From assembly GCF_002127325.2 (NCBI RefSeq), contig NC_035436.2:123488271-123552270 (forward strand): a stretch of DNA of 64,000 nt. Direction: 5' to 3'. The position numbers and the translations under genes are program-made. Below are positions 33,539 through 46,317 of this stretch, piece after piece (positions within the stretch are counted from its first letter, which is position 1; each line of letters starts with the position of its first letter). The notes beneath the pieces were generated by a model that saw nothing but the letters and a program-made list of their open reading frames with translations, searched no databases and was not told where the DNA came from. Origin of the DNA: Helianthus annuus. Lineage: Eukaryota > Streptophyta > Magnoliopsida > Asterales > Asteraceae.

Positions 33539-36500
33539 TTATTTAGAGGAAACTGATTGAAAAAGATGCGGATATTTTGCCTTCATTTGGTCTTCACGTT
33601 CCCAAGTAAACTCGGGTCCACGCTTAGATTCCCAACGAACCTTGACCAAAGGAATGCGCTTGCGTTTGAGCCACTTGACTTCACGTTCCATGATTTCTAC
33701 CGGTTTCTCAACAAATTTTAGTGTTTCATCAACACGAATTTCGTCAAGCGATATGTGGAGGTTTTCATCAGCTAAACACCTCTTGAGATTGGATACGTGA
33801 AAGGTTGGATGAACATTTCCAAGTTCAGGAGGTAACTCAAGTCTGTAGGCTACCTTACCGATTCTTTCGACGATCTTGAATGGTCCAACATATCTAGGTG
33901 CAAGTTTTCCTTTCTTTCCGAATCTGATCACACCTTTCCAAGGTGAGACCTTAAGTAATACACGATCACCGACTTGAAAATCCAAGGGTTTGCGTTTTAG
34001 GTCCGCGTAACTCTTTTGACGGCTTCTAGCTGTCTGAAGGTTATCACGAACTTTCTTTACCTTTTCTGTTGTCTCTAAAATGAGGGCAGGTCCAATAAGT
34101 TGAGCCTCGCCAATCTCATTCCAGCAGACTGGTGAACGACATTTTCGACCATAGAGAGCCTCGAAAGGAGCCATGTTGATGCTGGAGTGATAACTGTTGT
34201 TGTAGGAGAATTCAATCAATGGAAGATGTGAATCCCAACTACCACCAAAGTCTATCACACAAGCTCTAAGCATATCCTCCAGTGTCTGGATTGTTCTTTC
34301 AGATTGACCATCCGTTTGCGGATGATAAGCTGTGCTTAAATTGAGTTGAGACCCCATAGCAGATTGCATGGTTCTCCAAAAATGAGAAGTGAAACGAGCA
34401 TCTCTGTCAGAAATGATGCTCAAAGGAACACCATGTCTAGCTACAATTTCATCTACGTAGATTTGAGCAAGTCTGTCAGCTGAATAATCCTCACGGATTG
34501 GCAAGAAATGTGCTGACTTGGTAAGACGATCAACGACTACCCAGATGGCATCGTGACCTTTCTTTGTGCGCGGGAGTTTAGTAATGAGATCCATAGTAAT
34601 GTTTTCCCATTTCCAAACTGGGATCTCCGGTTGTTCCAATAAACCAGAAGGACGCTGATGTTCTGCCTTAACCTTAAGACAAGTAAGGCATTTAGATACG
34701 TATAAGGCAATGTCTTTCTTCATACCAGGCCACCAATACTGAATACGAAGATCCTTATACATCTTATCTGAGCCAGGATGAATGGAATAACGAGACTTAT
34801 GGGCTTCATCCATAAGCAAGGTACGAAGATCATCTTGGCTTGGGACCCACAAACGGTCCATGAAATAGTACGATCCATTGTCTTTCAGTTCAAGAGCAGG
34901 TGTTATGTGATAAGGAAATTCCTTATCCATTAAACCTTGTGAAACACAGGCTTGTTGAGCCTGAGAAATACGGGCTTGGATATCGGTTTGAACAACAGAT
35001 TGGACACGTACACAATGAAGCTTAATACGTTCCTTGCGACTCAATGCATCGGCTACGACATTCGCCTTACCAGGATGGTAGCGAATCTCGCAGTCGTAGT
35101 CGTTTAGAAGTTCAACCCAACGTCTTTGCCTCATGTTGAGTTCCTTTTGATTGAAGATATGTTGAAGACTTTTGTGGTCAGTGAAAACCACACATTTTGT
35201 TCCGTACAAATAGTGTCTCCAGATCTTAAGAGCGAAGACAACTGCACCCAACTCAAGATCATGAGTGGTGTAGTTCTTTTCATGTATCTTCAACTGCCTT
35301 GATGCGTATGCTACGACTTTGTTTCTTTGCATCAGGACGCAGCCAAGTCCTAATTTAGATGCGTCGCAATAAACGACGAAATCATCGTTGCCCTCAGGCA
35401 ATGTTAGGACAGGCGCGTCGCAAAGCTTTTGTTTCAAAGTCTGAAACGCTTCCTCTTGTTTGACTCCCCAATCAAATGGCTTGTTCTTCTGAGTTAGAGC
35501 AGTTAGAGGAACTGCAATCTTCGAGAAATTTTCTATGAAGCGGCGGTAATAACCCGCTAGACCAAGAAAAGAACGAACTTCAGTAGGGGTAGTAGGTGTA
35601 TCCCAATCCTTAATCGCACTGATCTTGGAGGGATCTACATGAATACCTTGTTCGTTGACAATATGTCCTAAAAATTGAACCTCTTTAAGCCAGAATTCAC
35701 ACTTGGAGAATTTGGCGAAAAGTTGTTCTTTCTTTAGGAGTTCCAATGTAAGACGAAGATGTTGCTCATGATCAGCTCGCGTCTTAGAATATATCAAAAT
35801 GTCGTCAATGAAAACGATGATGAACTTATCTAAATATGGCTTGCAGACCCTATTCATTAAGTCCATGAAAACAGCAGGAGCATTAGTCAAACCGAATGGC
35901 ATGACTGTGAACTCATAATGTCCATAACGAGTACGGAACGCTGTCTTTGGAATGTCTTCTTCATGTACACGAAGCTGATGATATCCAGATCGTAGATCAA
36001 TCTTTGAAAAGTAAGACGCGCCTTGTAATTGATCGAAGAGATCATCAATGCGAGGTAGGGGATATCGATTTTTGATGGTAAGCTTGTTAAGCTCACGATA
36101 ATCGATACACATCCTAAAAGATCCATCCTTCTTCTTTACAAAAAGAACGGGAGCACCCCAGGGTGAAAAGCTAGGACGGATAAAACCTTTGTCGGAGAGC
36201 TCCTGAAGCTGCTTAGATAACTCTTGCATCTCGGACGGTGCAAGACGATATGGAGCTCTGGCTACGGGATTTGCACCAGGTACGAGATCAATACGGAATT
36301 TGACTTGGCGTGCTGGAGGTAGACCAGGTAAGTCTTCGGGGAATACTTCGGAATAATCCCGAACGACAGGAATATCTGAAATAGACTTACCCTTGCCTTT
36401 GTCCGCTGTAACATGTGCTAAGAAAGCCACATAGTGCTTTCGCAGATACTTCTGTGCTTTAAAACAAGACATGAGTTTGAGACCACCGGCAGGCTTCTCG

Positions 36501-38062
36501 CCACGAACTTGTAGGATCTCGCCTGTCGACAGCGGTATACGAACAATCTTCTCAGAACAAACTATCTCTGCGCGATGCTTGGATAACCAATCCATTCCCA
36601 CAATAACATCGAAGCTTCCAAGTTGCATTGGCGTGAGGTCAATAGGAAAAATATGGTCGTTAAGGTTCAACTGGCAGTTGCGCAGAACAGAATTTAGAAC
36701 GATGGGTTCACCACTGGCAACCTCTACTGTCAAAGGTTTACCTAGTTTCGTTCTAGACACGTGAAGCATTGTCTCAAAAGACAATGACACAAAGCTCTTG
36801 TCGGCACCCGAATCAAAAAGAACAGATGTTGGCTGATTATTAATAAAGAACGTACCGTTCACCACCTCGTTGTCTGCTTGGGCTTCTTGTGCATTCGTGT
36901 TAAAGACTCGACCTCGAGCTGGTGCCGGATTCTGGTTTGCATTCTGGTTCTGGTTGACTAGTCTTGGACACCGATTTCTGTAGTGGGTCAGATCCCCACA
37001 ATTATAACATGCACCTGGTGGGTAGTTTGGTCGTGCAGCCTGACCCTGTTGTTGAGCAACCTGTTGAGCAGGGTTCTGGACTGCGTTATTCTGAGCAAAC
37101 CGACAAACATCGGCAAGATGACCCGACTTCCCACAGTTAGTACAGAAACGGCACTGATATTGTGGCTGGTGGTGACTGTTGCATCGATTGCACAAAGGTG
37201 CACTTCCTGAATAGGGTTTCTTCGCTGGAGGCTGGTTGGGAGCTGCTTGGTTAGCTTGGGCAGTCACAGCAAAATTTTGGGAAGCCTTACGCTTCCTTGA
37301 CCCCCTTGAGGAACCAGAGTCCTTTCCCTTCTTGTTCTGACCTTTCTTGCTATCCTCCTTGTCTGCCGACTGCTTCTTGCCCTTGTCACCCTTCCTGTGT
37401 AGTTTATTCTTTCGGATCTGCGACTCAGTCAACGTCGCTGATAACTCGATCGCCTGACGAAGTGTGGTAGGGTTGCTACCAGTAAGGATGTCTTGTACTG
37501 AGTCAGGTAGGCCGTCGATGTATCTTTCGATGGCCTTATCGAGTGGGGTAACCATATTCGGGCAAAGAAGACTCAGCTCCTCAAACCTATCTGTATAAGC
37601 CCTGTGCTCGCCACTATCTTGCTTCAACACATCAAATTCCTTCTCCAATGCTCGTTGCTCATGACGAGGACAAAACTCCCTCATCATAAGAGCTCTCAGT
37701 TGAGCCCATGTCTGAGCTAAAGCAACTTCTGCACCTTGATCTCTCATAACCCCATTCCACCATGTTAGAGCCCTCTTCTGAAACACGCTTGAAGAAAACT
37801 CGACTTTGCGATTATCCGGACACTGCACATGGCGAAAAGTGTTCTCGATGCTCTCGAACCACTGAAGAAGCCCAGTTGCTCCTTCAGAACCACTAAACTT
37901 GAGTGGCTTAGCCTGGTTAAAATCCTTGTATTTGCATGTACCATTGTTGTTGTTGGCCTGGTTCCATTGAGCAAAGAGATTCGGAAATTGAGCAGCCATC
38001 TGCTGCGCAATGATCTCCGCCAGCTCGGCAGTAGCTATCTGGTTGTCGCGTCGAGGAGGCAT
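33539..38062 (-). CDS. gag-pol: TK2 gag-pol polyprotein, intact
   Basis: One frame of 1,507 residues from MPPRRDN; an in-frame Met 24 codons upstream exists but homology and TRG support this start. Capsid-like gag domain about 55-235; CCHC knuckles near 306 and 351; protease DSGADKSF near 416; RT with FIDD at about 751-754; RNase H with YCDAS near 900; integrase zinc region from HKSRYS near 1088 to CLTC near 1125; catalytic triad Asp 1158, Asp 1219, Glu 1255 (35 residues between the last two); a C-terminal chromodomain-like module (PLVKVRWE...FTWERE, about 1465-1500) thought to direct insertion to heterochromatin. There is no stop or shift between gag and pol, so the ratio must be set by other means. 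All catalytic residues are present. Confidence 0.96.
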   Translation of the reverse strand: MPPRRDNQIATAELAEIIAQQMAAQFPNLFAQWNQANNNNGTCKYKDFNQAKPLKFSGSEGATGLLQWFESIENTFRHVQCPDNRKVEFSSSVFQKRALTWWNGVMRDQGAEVALAQTWAQLRALMMREFCPRHEQRALEKEFDVLKQDSGEHRAYTDRFEELSLLCPNMVTPLDKAIERYIDGLPDSVQDILTGSNPTTLRQAIELSATLTESQIRKNKLHRKGDKGKKQSADKEDSKKGQNKKGKDSGSSRGSRKRKASQNFAVTAQANQAAPNQPPAKKPYSGSAPLCNRCNSHHQPQYQCRFCTNCGKSGHLADVCRFAQNNAVQNPAQQVAQQQGQAARPNYPPGACYNCGDLTHYRNRCPRLVNQNQNANQNPAPARGRVFNTNAQEAQADNEVVNGTFFINNQPTSVLFDSGADKSFVSLSFETMLHVSRTKLGKPLTVEVASGEPIVLNSVLRNCQLNLNDHIFPIDLTPMQLGSFDVIVGMDWLSKHRAEIVCSEKIVRIPLSTGEILQVRGEKPAGGLKLMSCFKAQKYLRKHYVAFLAHVTADKGKGKSISDIPVVRDYSEVFPEDLPGLPPARQVKFRIDLVPGANPVARAPYRLAPSEMQELSKQLQELSDKGFIRPSFSPWGAPVLFVKKKDGSFRMCIDYRELNKLTIKNRYPLPRIDDLFDQLQGASYFSKIDLRSGYHQLRVHEEDIPKTAFRTRYGHYEFTVMPFGLTNAPAVFMDLMNRVCKPYLDKFIIVFIDDILIYSKTRADHEQHLRLTLELLKKEQLFAKFSKCEFWLKEVQFLGHIVNEQGIHVDPSKISAIKDWDTPTTPTEVRSFLGLAGYYRRFIENFSKIAVPLTALTQKNKPFDWGVKQEEAFQTLKQKLCDAPVLTLPEGNDDFVVYCDASKLGLGCVLMQRNKVVAYASRQLKIHEKNYTTHDLELGAVVFALKIWRHYLYGTKCVVFTDHKSLQHIFNQKELNMRQRRWVELLNDYDCEIRYHPGKANVVADALSRKERIKLHCVRVQSVVQTDIQARISQAQQACVSQGLMDKEFPYHITPALELKDNGSYYFMDRLWVPSQDDLRTLLMDEAHKSRYSIHPGSDKMYKDLRIQYWWPGMKKDIALYVSKCLTCLKVKAEHQRPSGLLEQPEIPVWKWENITMDLITKLPRTKKGHDAIWVVVDRLTKSAHFLPIREDYSADRLAQIYVDEIVARHGVPLSIISDRDARFTSHFWRTMQSAMGSQLNLSTAYHPQTDGQSERTIQTLEDMLRACVIDFGGSWDSHLPLIEFSYNNSYHSSINMAPFEALYGRKCRSPVCWNEIGEAQLIGPALILETTEKVKKVRDNLQTARSRQKSYADLKRKPLDFQVGDRVLLKVSPWKGVIRFGKKGKLAPRYVGPFKIVERIGKVAYRLELPPELGNVHPTFHVSNLKRCLADENLHISLDEIRVDETLKFVEKPVEIMEREVKWLKRKRIPLVKVRWESKRGPEFTWEREDQMKAKYPHLFQSVSSK

Positions 38063-38665
38063 TCTAGAAGAGAAAAACATGAAATGAAACGAGTGAGATG
38101 ATTGGATGAAGAGAATGAGATGAAACAAAAGCAATCAAAAGCAAAGATGGCGGTTATGCATCGCAAAGCAAATAAGCGATGTGAAATGTCTAGTCAAAGT
38201 AAATGGGTCAGAATTAGTGTATCGCGAAGACATGCTCGCCTATAAGTGAACACTCACCCCAAGAGTTCCCAGGTAAGAGTGACTGGTCCGATTATGTGGA
38301 TTTGTACGAACACTCTAGCCTTAGACAGAAAACCCAGGGTACAGGCATTCACCCTTCCAGTTCGCACGTGTTCACACTATTAACCCAACACTTTGACGGG
38401 ATTTTTTGAAAATCCAAAGGGGTTCAAAACCATATAACAGAGGGTTCAAAACCTTATAATAGAGGGTTCAAAACCTAGTAATCAATCATCCTAGAACAGA
38501 TGATTAATTTTCAAAGCGGATTCGGAACCGAAGTTCCCGTTGTGGTTATCACCTAAGGATAGGTGATGTGCATGTTTTAAACTCTAAACACAAGATAACT
38601 TGTGTTAGGGTCCTAGAAAGTTATAGTCTAGGTCAAAGCATTACTAATAACCTAATTCCCTATAA
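38063..38665 (-). other. TK2 leader between primer site and gag
   Basis: Non-coding, matching 1-543. A pyrimidine run and TTCTAG stand directly before the gag ATG. Confidence 0.8.
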
Positions 38666-38683
38666 CCAATGGCTCTGATACCA
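38666..38683 (-). other. TK2 primer binding site, initiator-Met tRNA type
   Basis: Minus strand TGGTATCAGAGCCATTGG, seven bases from the 5' LTR. Confidence 0.88.
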
Positions 38684-38690
38684 ACTCTTC

Positions 38691-41600
38691 TGTCACACCC
38701 CGGCCGCGTATAACATGCAACCGCGGCGGAAACGCCGGGGAGTGTTGTGGACAGAATTAAATTGTTTCATAACCATGGCAATACAAGTTGTATTTTATTT
38801 ATAAACAAAGGTGTTACATTGTCTTGGAAAGAGAGTACGGAAATCAAAACATAATTAAGCTAGTTCAAACTTCATTTTTAGGCTCTAAGGCACAGGTCCG
38901 CCCTAGAATCATGATCATCGTCCTATGGAATAGCTCCTGAAAACACATGTGAAAGTAGGTACGTCAGCATAAAAATGCCTGTGAGATACATAGGTTTTGT
39001 GAAAATGGGATTCATGACTTGAGTTTTAAAGAATGTTTAATAACAGTCAGTCATGAACCTTGTAATTTGTTTTGCTTTGTAAATCATTTGAAAAACGATA
39101 ACATCAAATGATATGTATAGATAAGTGCAAGGTTAAATGAATAATCAAGTAAAATGAGTTGAATAAGATAAGTTGTTTGTGAAAATAATGTCTTGTGAAG
39201 AATATGTTACTTATGTAAAGTGTAATGTGTCTAAACTGAAATGACTTTGATAACGCCACGATATGTAATATTATACAAACATTTATATGTAGGAAGTACC
39301 AGCGGCGTATCCACCAGGTTTGTATCATATTACATACGCCACGTTACTTAAATCATTTACCCAAACCAATCCACCATGTGAGTTGTTCATGTGTAAACCA
39401 AATGTCAAGTGTTATTGTAAATCATGTCAAATGTTTATGTTCAAATGTAAACCACCAAATGTATATGTCAATGTCGACGTGTTTATGTTCAATGTAAATC
39501 AGGTAATGTGTAATCCCAAAATGTATCATGTATGGTAAGCGAAATGTATCAACTTAAACCATATGCACAAAACAAGTCGTTGAAGTAAAACGCGGTTTAA
39601 ATCAACGTTATGTTCTGCGGAAAATGCATGCTCAATTGATAATAACATTTATACGGTATTGTAAACTATGCATACATCCAAGCCTTGAGACTGCGGCGAT
39701 AAACCCTTAAACAAATTAAAGGTTTATCTAAGTTATGTATATCGAATTCGGTCATTCCTTCTAGTCCTATCAAACCCAGGACTTCAGGAATGGGAGTTGT
39801 CAATTCCTATGGTACCACTACCTACTAACGAACGGCGTAGCTAGTGTTAATGAATGTATTGTCCCATGTTAAACAAACCAAATGTCATAACAAAATGAAG
39901 GCATGTGATGTAAACAATTGTACTAAGTATGCTGAGTAAACATACGAAGCAGAAATGTTCATGTAAATCAGTGTGTCCATATGCTGAGTAAACATATGCA
40001 ACAGAAATGTTCATGTAAAACGAGGTGCCCATATGCTGAGTAAACATATGCAGCAAAAATGTTATGTAAATCAATGTACTAAGTACGCACACAATGGGCA
40101 TACATAGCATAAAATGAAATGAAATCATGTACTATAATGTACTAATGAGCATAGCAGATATACGATGTGAAAACATGGAAAGCATGAAAGTAACAGATAG
40201 GCACATGTGTTTCACCCCAAAACAGTTTGGAAAACAGTAAAAGATGGGGTTCTATGTACTCACCTGAGGTTGCTTTGTTGTTCTTGTGAAATAACCAGGT
40301 AATGCGAGAGGTCACGGAATATCAACGGCACCTAATTGGTAGCTATGTTAATATACCGGACCAAATCGGAAGGATCGGACAGTACGCGGGTTCGTAAACC
40401 AAACGAGTATGGAGACTCGTGTAATATGGCTTAACAAAGCCCACATACTAAAATGAAACCTAATCTAAGTGCTTACGGTCCATCACGACCCGTTTAGGTA
40501 GCTTATGCTACCCTAACGCGTCGTTCGCGTAGAACGCGCTCGGAACGCCTAACATCGTGACCACAAGGTATAACCTCGGAAGGTTATAGCTATGGTCACC
40601 TAATATGTTTGGTCGGATCCTAATGACCGACCAAAAAGGGTCGGGTTCGAAAGCATAAGCGATGGTTTAGATCGCTTACCTTATGACCCTATATAAGCAC
40701 TAAACTAAAAGTGACGAGCTAAGCATGTTAGAACATGCTTAACTAAGTTTAGAAACAGGTTTGACATCAAAACAAACGGCTTTGATGCCCACGAGTAGTT
40801 TGGTTACAAAATATGCAAGAATGCACATTTTGGCCGAAACTACGACTCGTCACTGAGCCTAGATAGCGTGGTGATCAGTAGGTATGGTCACTACGGACCA
40901 TGACCATCGTGATCACGCTCACGTTATGAAGTTCCATGAACTTCGCATCGACCATAAGCTGGTCAATGCAGAAAGTCAACAAAACGTTGACTTTCGGACT
41001 CGAAAAGCGAATAAAAGAGCGAAAGAAGACTTACGGAGGGTCCCCGAGTGCTAATCAAGATCCAATAGCTCAGGTATGAAGCATAAGCATCAACTTAGAG
41101 CATTTAGATCTGATTTGTGGGTTTTTACAAAAAAAGGGGGGGGGGTATTTATAGGAAAGGTGGAACCGTTAGGATCGTTTTATCGAATAACGTGCTTTGA
41201 TCTCGTGCGTACACGTGTCCAGGGGTTAGATTCAGTGTATTTGACCCTTGGCCCTTCATTTGGGTGAAAAGGCATCGCCCTTTGATCGAACGAAAGGCCA
41301 GATTCTGCATTAAATGCAAAATCTTCTGTCTGACAGTCTCACGCGCCCCGCCTCAAGTTTGGGCAATCCTTACGCGGGTCGCCTGAAGTCCTCTGATCTG
41401 CCCACTTGCAGAATTTACACTTTTGGCCCCTGTTGCGTTTTTAAGCCATTTCCAGCCCTTTTAAGACCTGAAAAGTCATCTTTAAGGCCCTAAAATGATG
41501 CCTAAACATTGTGGACATGAAACATGCCCAAAAATATGTCGGATGTCGGTTCGTTTGGCCGTACGATCGCGATGTTTGCTTAATTACGACGGAATGCGCA

Positions 41601-42228
41601 TAAGCGTGAAAGACGATCCAAATGACGCGACGAATGGATTTTTCTCATGCCAACCACTAAGGCATAATATAAGGATGCTTACATAAATTTTTGGATGTCC
41701 GGATGTATTCAGAACGTAAGTTATGCGCGAAAGTGCAAACTTATGCACTTTTTGACACTTTTAGTCCCTGAATGATCCAAAAGTTTATTTTAGCATACCA
41801 AACCCCTCAAAGCCTATTTCTAAGCTATGTAAAGGATATTTATGGTATGTTTAACTTATGGACATGTTCCGGAATACTCGTTACAGTTCAAATTGGCATA
41901 CTTTCGCAGTTTGTCAAGTTTAGTCCCTGTAAGCGAATTAACTTGTTTTTGCTATACCAAAGCCTTCAAAACTTATTTCTAAGTTATGTAAAGGTTATTT
42001 AAGGTATGTTGAGTATATGTTGATGTTCCGGAGTATTTGTCGCATTAAACTGAGTACGTTTACGCACCAGTTTGCGTATAATGCTCCAGAAAGCGATGTA
42101 GAGTTTGGAATTGAATAAAAGTCAAAACATGAAAAATGTAAAACACAATGAAACAAACATTGGGATCAAATTACATTATTTTATTGATAATTGAACTGTT
42201 CATGATGATTACAGGCACAAATGTTACA
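38691..42228 (-). repeat. TK2 5' LTR
   Basis: Near-identical partner of 29966-33504. The core promoter (TATAAATA, C10) is at 41136-41153 on the minus strand; leader hairpins and donor-like sites follow toward lower coordinates. Confidence 0.95.
41136..41153 (-). promoter_or_regulatory. Core promoter of TK2: TATA box with C10 tract
   Basis: Minus-strand TATAAATA followed by ten C, in the 5' LTR that would start genomic RNA. Confidence 0.75.
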
Positions 42229-42233
42229 GAGAA
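42229..42233. repeat. Target-site duplication GAGAA, right copy (TK2)
   Basis: See 29961-29965. Confidence 0.93.
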
Positions 42234-42571
42234 GTAGTTTATCATGGCTAGCAAAGACACTTTCCCTCCTGTTGCCTTTGGAAGTTTGATTATTATATCC
42301 ATTCCTCATCTGAATGGCCAAGAAGAGGATATAGGATGCAGAGATTCTGCTAGTTGATGTAGGATATTACTATATCTTTGACAAGCATCACATTTCTTTG
42401 TGTATTCCACAACATACATCTTCATGGTAGGCCAATAGTATCCTGTTCTAAGGATCCTTGAGAATATTGCCCTGCCCCAGTTTACTTACATAGTATACCG
42501 GATGTTGAGAGCCTTCACGATCCTTAACTAGGATTGTACTTACTGCTTTAGCTGAAACAGCTAAGTATAAG
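42234..42571 (-). pseudogene. TAT2 integrase / RNase H remnant, right scrap
   Basis: Continuation of 29514-29965 after removal of TK2: minus-strand integrase N-terminal zinc region (near 42340-42420), a deletion at about 42480, then part of the first RNase H. It is interrupted at 42572 by the LTR of TAT3 next to ATAAG. Confidence 0.75.
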
Positions 42572-43283
42572 TGTTAGGGGTCGATTTACCAATGATCAGT
42601 GATCCTCAGTTACTGTTGGGTTTAGTGATCCTTGCTTCTGTTTTAGCTAGTGATCCTCAGAAGTGTTGCAGGACCAGGATCATGGATCATAGTAAGGATC
42701 CTTATTCTAACGATTGTCTACTTTGAATACGATGTTGTTTTGCAGGAGTACGAGCTTGGACCTGGTCTTAGCGATATTCCTGGAGCATATTCCATGTTTA
42801 TTCCTCACGTGCTTGGCCAATATGGACGTTATGGAGTTCGTGGGAGACTTGCATGAATTGCGGAATGTTTGTTAGCTTAGATTTTTTCTATTTTTAAATG
42901 GGATAGCGAGCTAAGATAAAAACACTTGGCTAATTTTGGCTAAACACACACTAGTAACTGCTCTCACCAGCTCGTAAGCATTCACTTGGCGATTACACAC
43001 TTTTATACACATTACACTATAGTGATCCTTGTAACTAGCTCGCTATCATCCGAAGTTGTAATACATTTCTTGTTTAATTTGAGTTGGTGATCGGTAGTTT
43101 CCATCACCCGAGGTTTTTTATCCCGGAGATCATTCATTGATCAAGGGCTTTTTCCTCGTATAAACCTCTGTGTCATTTGTTCATTGCATTTCAGAGTGAT
43201 CCTTTATATCGTTCAATAATTCAAGCATCATTCCCCGTATGAGTTTGGTTGCATTATCATTACTTGATTTTTTGACCAAAACA
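42572..43283 (+). repeat. TAT3 5' LTR (712 bp)
   Basis: TGTTAGGGGTCGAT ... GACCAAAACA; the same subfamily as the LTR at 47127-47834 and clearly diverged from those of TAT1 and TAT5. Confidence 0.9.
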
Positions 43284-43286
43284 GTT

Positions 43287-43297
43287 TGGCGCCCACC
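43287..43297 (+). other. TAT3 primer binding site, truncated
   Basis: Only TGGCGCCCACC remains; the following GTGGGGC and the next bases seen in TAT5 are deleted. Confidence 0.75.
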
Positions 43298-43888
43298 TGC
43301 TTCATTCCTAAGAAATTCTTGTTTTTGTGATCATTTTGGTTCGTTGCATCCGAGCAGATGGCTTCATCATCAAAGAACACTTCAAGTGCGATGTCTGCAG
43401 TCAATTCATCCCAGGGCATTCCGCCTTTGCCTCCACCACTTTCTGGACCTCAGAAAAATGCCGAAAAGAAACCGACTCCCATTTTATCAAAACCTCCAAC
43501 TTCTTCTGCTTCTTATACTCCTACTACTAGTGACTTGTTTACTTTAATTTTGCAGATGAAGGAGCACATACAGCAGCAGGATAAGACCAATGAAAGGATT
43601 CTCAGAGAAATTGGAGACATCAAGAAACAGAAGAGATCGGCAGAGGATCATTCCCCATTGATGCCCAGATCTTTGAATTTCGATACTCCGGTCATAACCT
43701 CTCAGCCTTCAGTGGTTCCAGATGTTCAATACGTGGGAGGACCAAGAGGAGTGCACTACGGATCATCAGCAATGACTCAGGCTTCAGGATCATACTTTCA
43801 ACCAGCAGGATCCCTCCCTCAGCATATAGGATCCTTCGCAAGCTCAGGGGGATACTTGGGGGCGCAGCAGTTTCAAGGATTCTGGCCA

Positions 43889-44067
43889 GTTCAAGGATCC
43901 TCTCAGGTTCAGGGATCCTCGCAGGTTCAAGGATCCTCTCAGGTTCAAGAATCCTCGCAGGTTCAAGGATCCTCTCAGGTTCAAGGATCCTTGCAGGTTC
44001 AAGGATCCTCTCAGGTTCAAGGATCCTCGCAGGTTCAAGGATCCTCGCAGGTTCAAGGATCCTCTTA
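43889..44067 (+). repeat. Coding minisatellite in TAT3 gag, 18-bp units
   Basis: About ten units encoding QVQGSS, each with GGATCC; TAT4 has about four to five. Confidence 0.9.
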
Positions 44068-45960
44068 GTTTCATGGATCCTTCCAGGTTCCTGGATCCTT
44101 AAGGAGTTGGCAACCAGGGAATTCAGATATCCATCAAGGAGATTTCATTCCGATGCAAACCATTGCTTCTACTGGTCCTTCAATCATTCTAGAATCTCAG
44201 CAATATGGATTCACATCCGGCGTTCCAAAATTGAATCCAATGGGAGGTAACACTTTTAATAATTCTTATACCAATAACCATGGCCTTATGCAGGATACAT
44301 GTATCAATCATGCTATGGCTAGGGAATTGCAAAAGCTAAAGGATATGATATCAAGTGTTCCAGGAGTAGTCAAGCCTATCCCGGAGATTGCGGATGGGAG
44401 CCATAAGATATCTCGTTTTGCACCACCCATCTGTGATGCTGAGATACCCGAGAGGTTCCACGTGCCGACAATGAAGTTATATGATGGCTCAATGGATCCT
44501 GAAGAACACATAGCATAATACAGGGAAAGGATGGAGATCAATCCCATCCCAGAATGGTTAAAGGAATCATGTCTGTGCAAGGGATTTGGATCCACACTTA
44601 CTGGATCGGCTCTTAAATGGCTGCTAAGTCTTCCCCCTTACTCTATTACCTCATTTGCTAATCTAGTTAACCTGTTTAATAACCAGTTTTCTTGTAGTAG
44701 AAAATTTGAGTGTTTAACTAGCGATTTATATAGGATAACCCAAGGTCATAATGAATCATTGAGAGATTATATCACTAAGTTTAGTAAAGAATCATTGGAT
44801 ATCCCTAACCTGGATATAGCAACGGCTGTAGAAGCCTTTAAAATGGGATTGCTTAGGGATTCATTATTCTATTATGATCTTGTTATGACACCTTGCAGGA
44901 ATCTAGATGAGGTAAGAACCAGGGCCCTTAGGTTCATCAGGCTAGAGGATGACAAAAGGATCCAGGAGAGGTTAGCAGGATCCTCAAAGCAAGAGAAGCA
45001 AGGATCCTCATTCAAGAACAACAAGTTCAGATCCTACAACAAGTTTGATAACCAGAATGTGCATGCAGTAGAACAAGAAGAGGATGATGAGGATTATCCT
45101 CCAATTTCTGAATACTGTTTTTCTGTTGATAACAATGAGCTAATTCTTGCGATGTAGAATCTAGGTGATAAAGCCAGGTGGCCGAGAAAAAAATGACAAA
45201 CCAGCTGCCACTAAAGATAAATCAAAATGGTGTGCATACCACGAAGATTTTGGGCATCTCACAGAAGGGTGCATCGCATTGAGAAAAGAAATTGGATACT
45301 TGTTGAGCAAGGGGCACTTGAAAGAATTATTGGGGAGAAAGAAATCAAGAACTCAGGATCCTGTAAGGATCCCAGAGAAAGCTCCAGCCCCTCCAGCAGA
45401 TGCACAAGTTATAAACTTTATATCTGGAGGATCAGACATTTGTGGAACTTCCTTTTCTGCAGCTAAAAGACATGCAAAGGAAACCAAGATGGATAATGGA
45501 GATAGACCCATTCGAACATCCAGTGTCACCGAAGGAAAAATCATAACTTTTGATGAGGATGATCGTGTTGACATTCAGGATCCTCATCACGATGGTTTGG
45601 TTATCACTCTTTTTATTTCTAACCATTTTGTTCGCAGGATCCTTATAGACGGAGGAAGCTTTGTGAATATCATCCAGCTTGATGTTCTTAAAAAGATGAA
45701 TATTCCCGAATCTGATATCATACCAAGATCCTCCGTGCTCGTGGGATTCAGTTGCGAGACTAAGAAAACTCTGGGGGACATCAAACTCCCAATCTATATT
45801 GAAAGGCAACATTCTTACCAAAAATTTTGTGTTATTGATTGTTTATCTTGTTGTAACGTTATCCTTGGCAGGCCTTGGATACACGACATGAAGGCAGTCC
45901 CATCCACTTATCATCAATGTGTGAAGCTTCCTAGCCCATGGGGGATAGTGAAAATTGATA

Positions 45961-45965
45961 GTGAT
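45961..45965. repeat. Probable target-site duplication GTGAT, left copy (TAT4)
   Basis: Directly before the intact outer LTR end TGTTTTGGTC. The second copy would be right of the window. Confidence 0.55.
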
Positions 45966-46317
45966 TGTTTTGGTCAAAAAATCAAGCAATGATAATGCAA
46001 CCAAACTCTTTGTCACGGGGAATGATGCTTGAATTATTGAACGATATGAAGGATCACTTTGAAATGCAATGAACAAATAACACCAAGATTTATACGAGGA
46101 AAAAGCCCTTGATCAATGAATAATCTCCGGCATAAAAAACCTCGGGTGATGGAAACTACCGATCACCAACTCAAATTAAACAATAAATCTGTTACAACTT
46201 CGGACGATAGCGAGCTAGTTACAAGGATCACTACAGTGTAAAGTGCACAGAAATCTGTAATCGCCAAGTGAATTGTCTAGAGCCGTTACGAGTGTGTGTG
46301 TTAAGCTAAAAATAGCC
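45966..46317 (-). repeat. TAT4 outer LTR, truncated (352 bp)
   Basis: Matches 47127-47478 and keeps the LTR outer end. It is joined at about 46318 to gag sequence, so U3, pol and part of gag were lost in one deletion. Confidence 0.88.

Larger units (their letters stand above)
29966..42228 (-). mobile_element. TK2: complete, recent, probably autonomous Tekay-type Ty3/gypsy retrotransposon
   Basis: 12,263 bp with LTRs of 3,539 and 3,538 bp, perfect duplication GAGAA, Met-type primer site, polypurine tract and one uninterrupted gag-pol. By eye only about three differences separate the two LTRs (near 31294/40019, at the A/G run 32400-32420, and a one-base indel near 32918), pointing to a very recent insertion. 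It is the only element in the window with all parts intact. Confidence 0.95.
42572..45965 (+). mobile_element. TAT3: Tat-lineage element, 5' part only
   Basis: Plus-strand LTR, shortened primer site and gag-protease, inserted in the RNase H of TAT2 (left flank ATAAG 42567-42571). It breaks off within gag at GTGAT (45961-45965), where the outer LTR end of TAT4 begins. The rest is expected beyond the right edge, on the far side of TAT4. Confidence 0.82.
43358..45965 (+). pseudogene. gag: TAT3 gag-protease, broken
   Basis: Starts MASSSKN. It has the coiled segment, a long QVQGSS repeat, the capsid-like domain, the CX2HX4HX4C knuckle and the protease (LIDGGS). In-frame stops at 44066-44068 (TAG), 44516-44518 (TAA) and 45155-45157 (TAG) each fit C to T in a Gln codon, and an A-run expansion near 45185 shifts the frame. 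The sequence ends about 20 codons before the expected gag stop because TAT4 is inserted there. Not functional. Confidence 0.9.
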
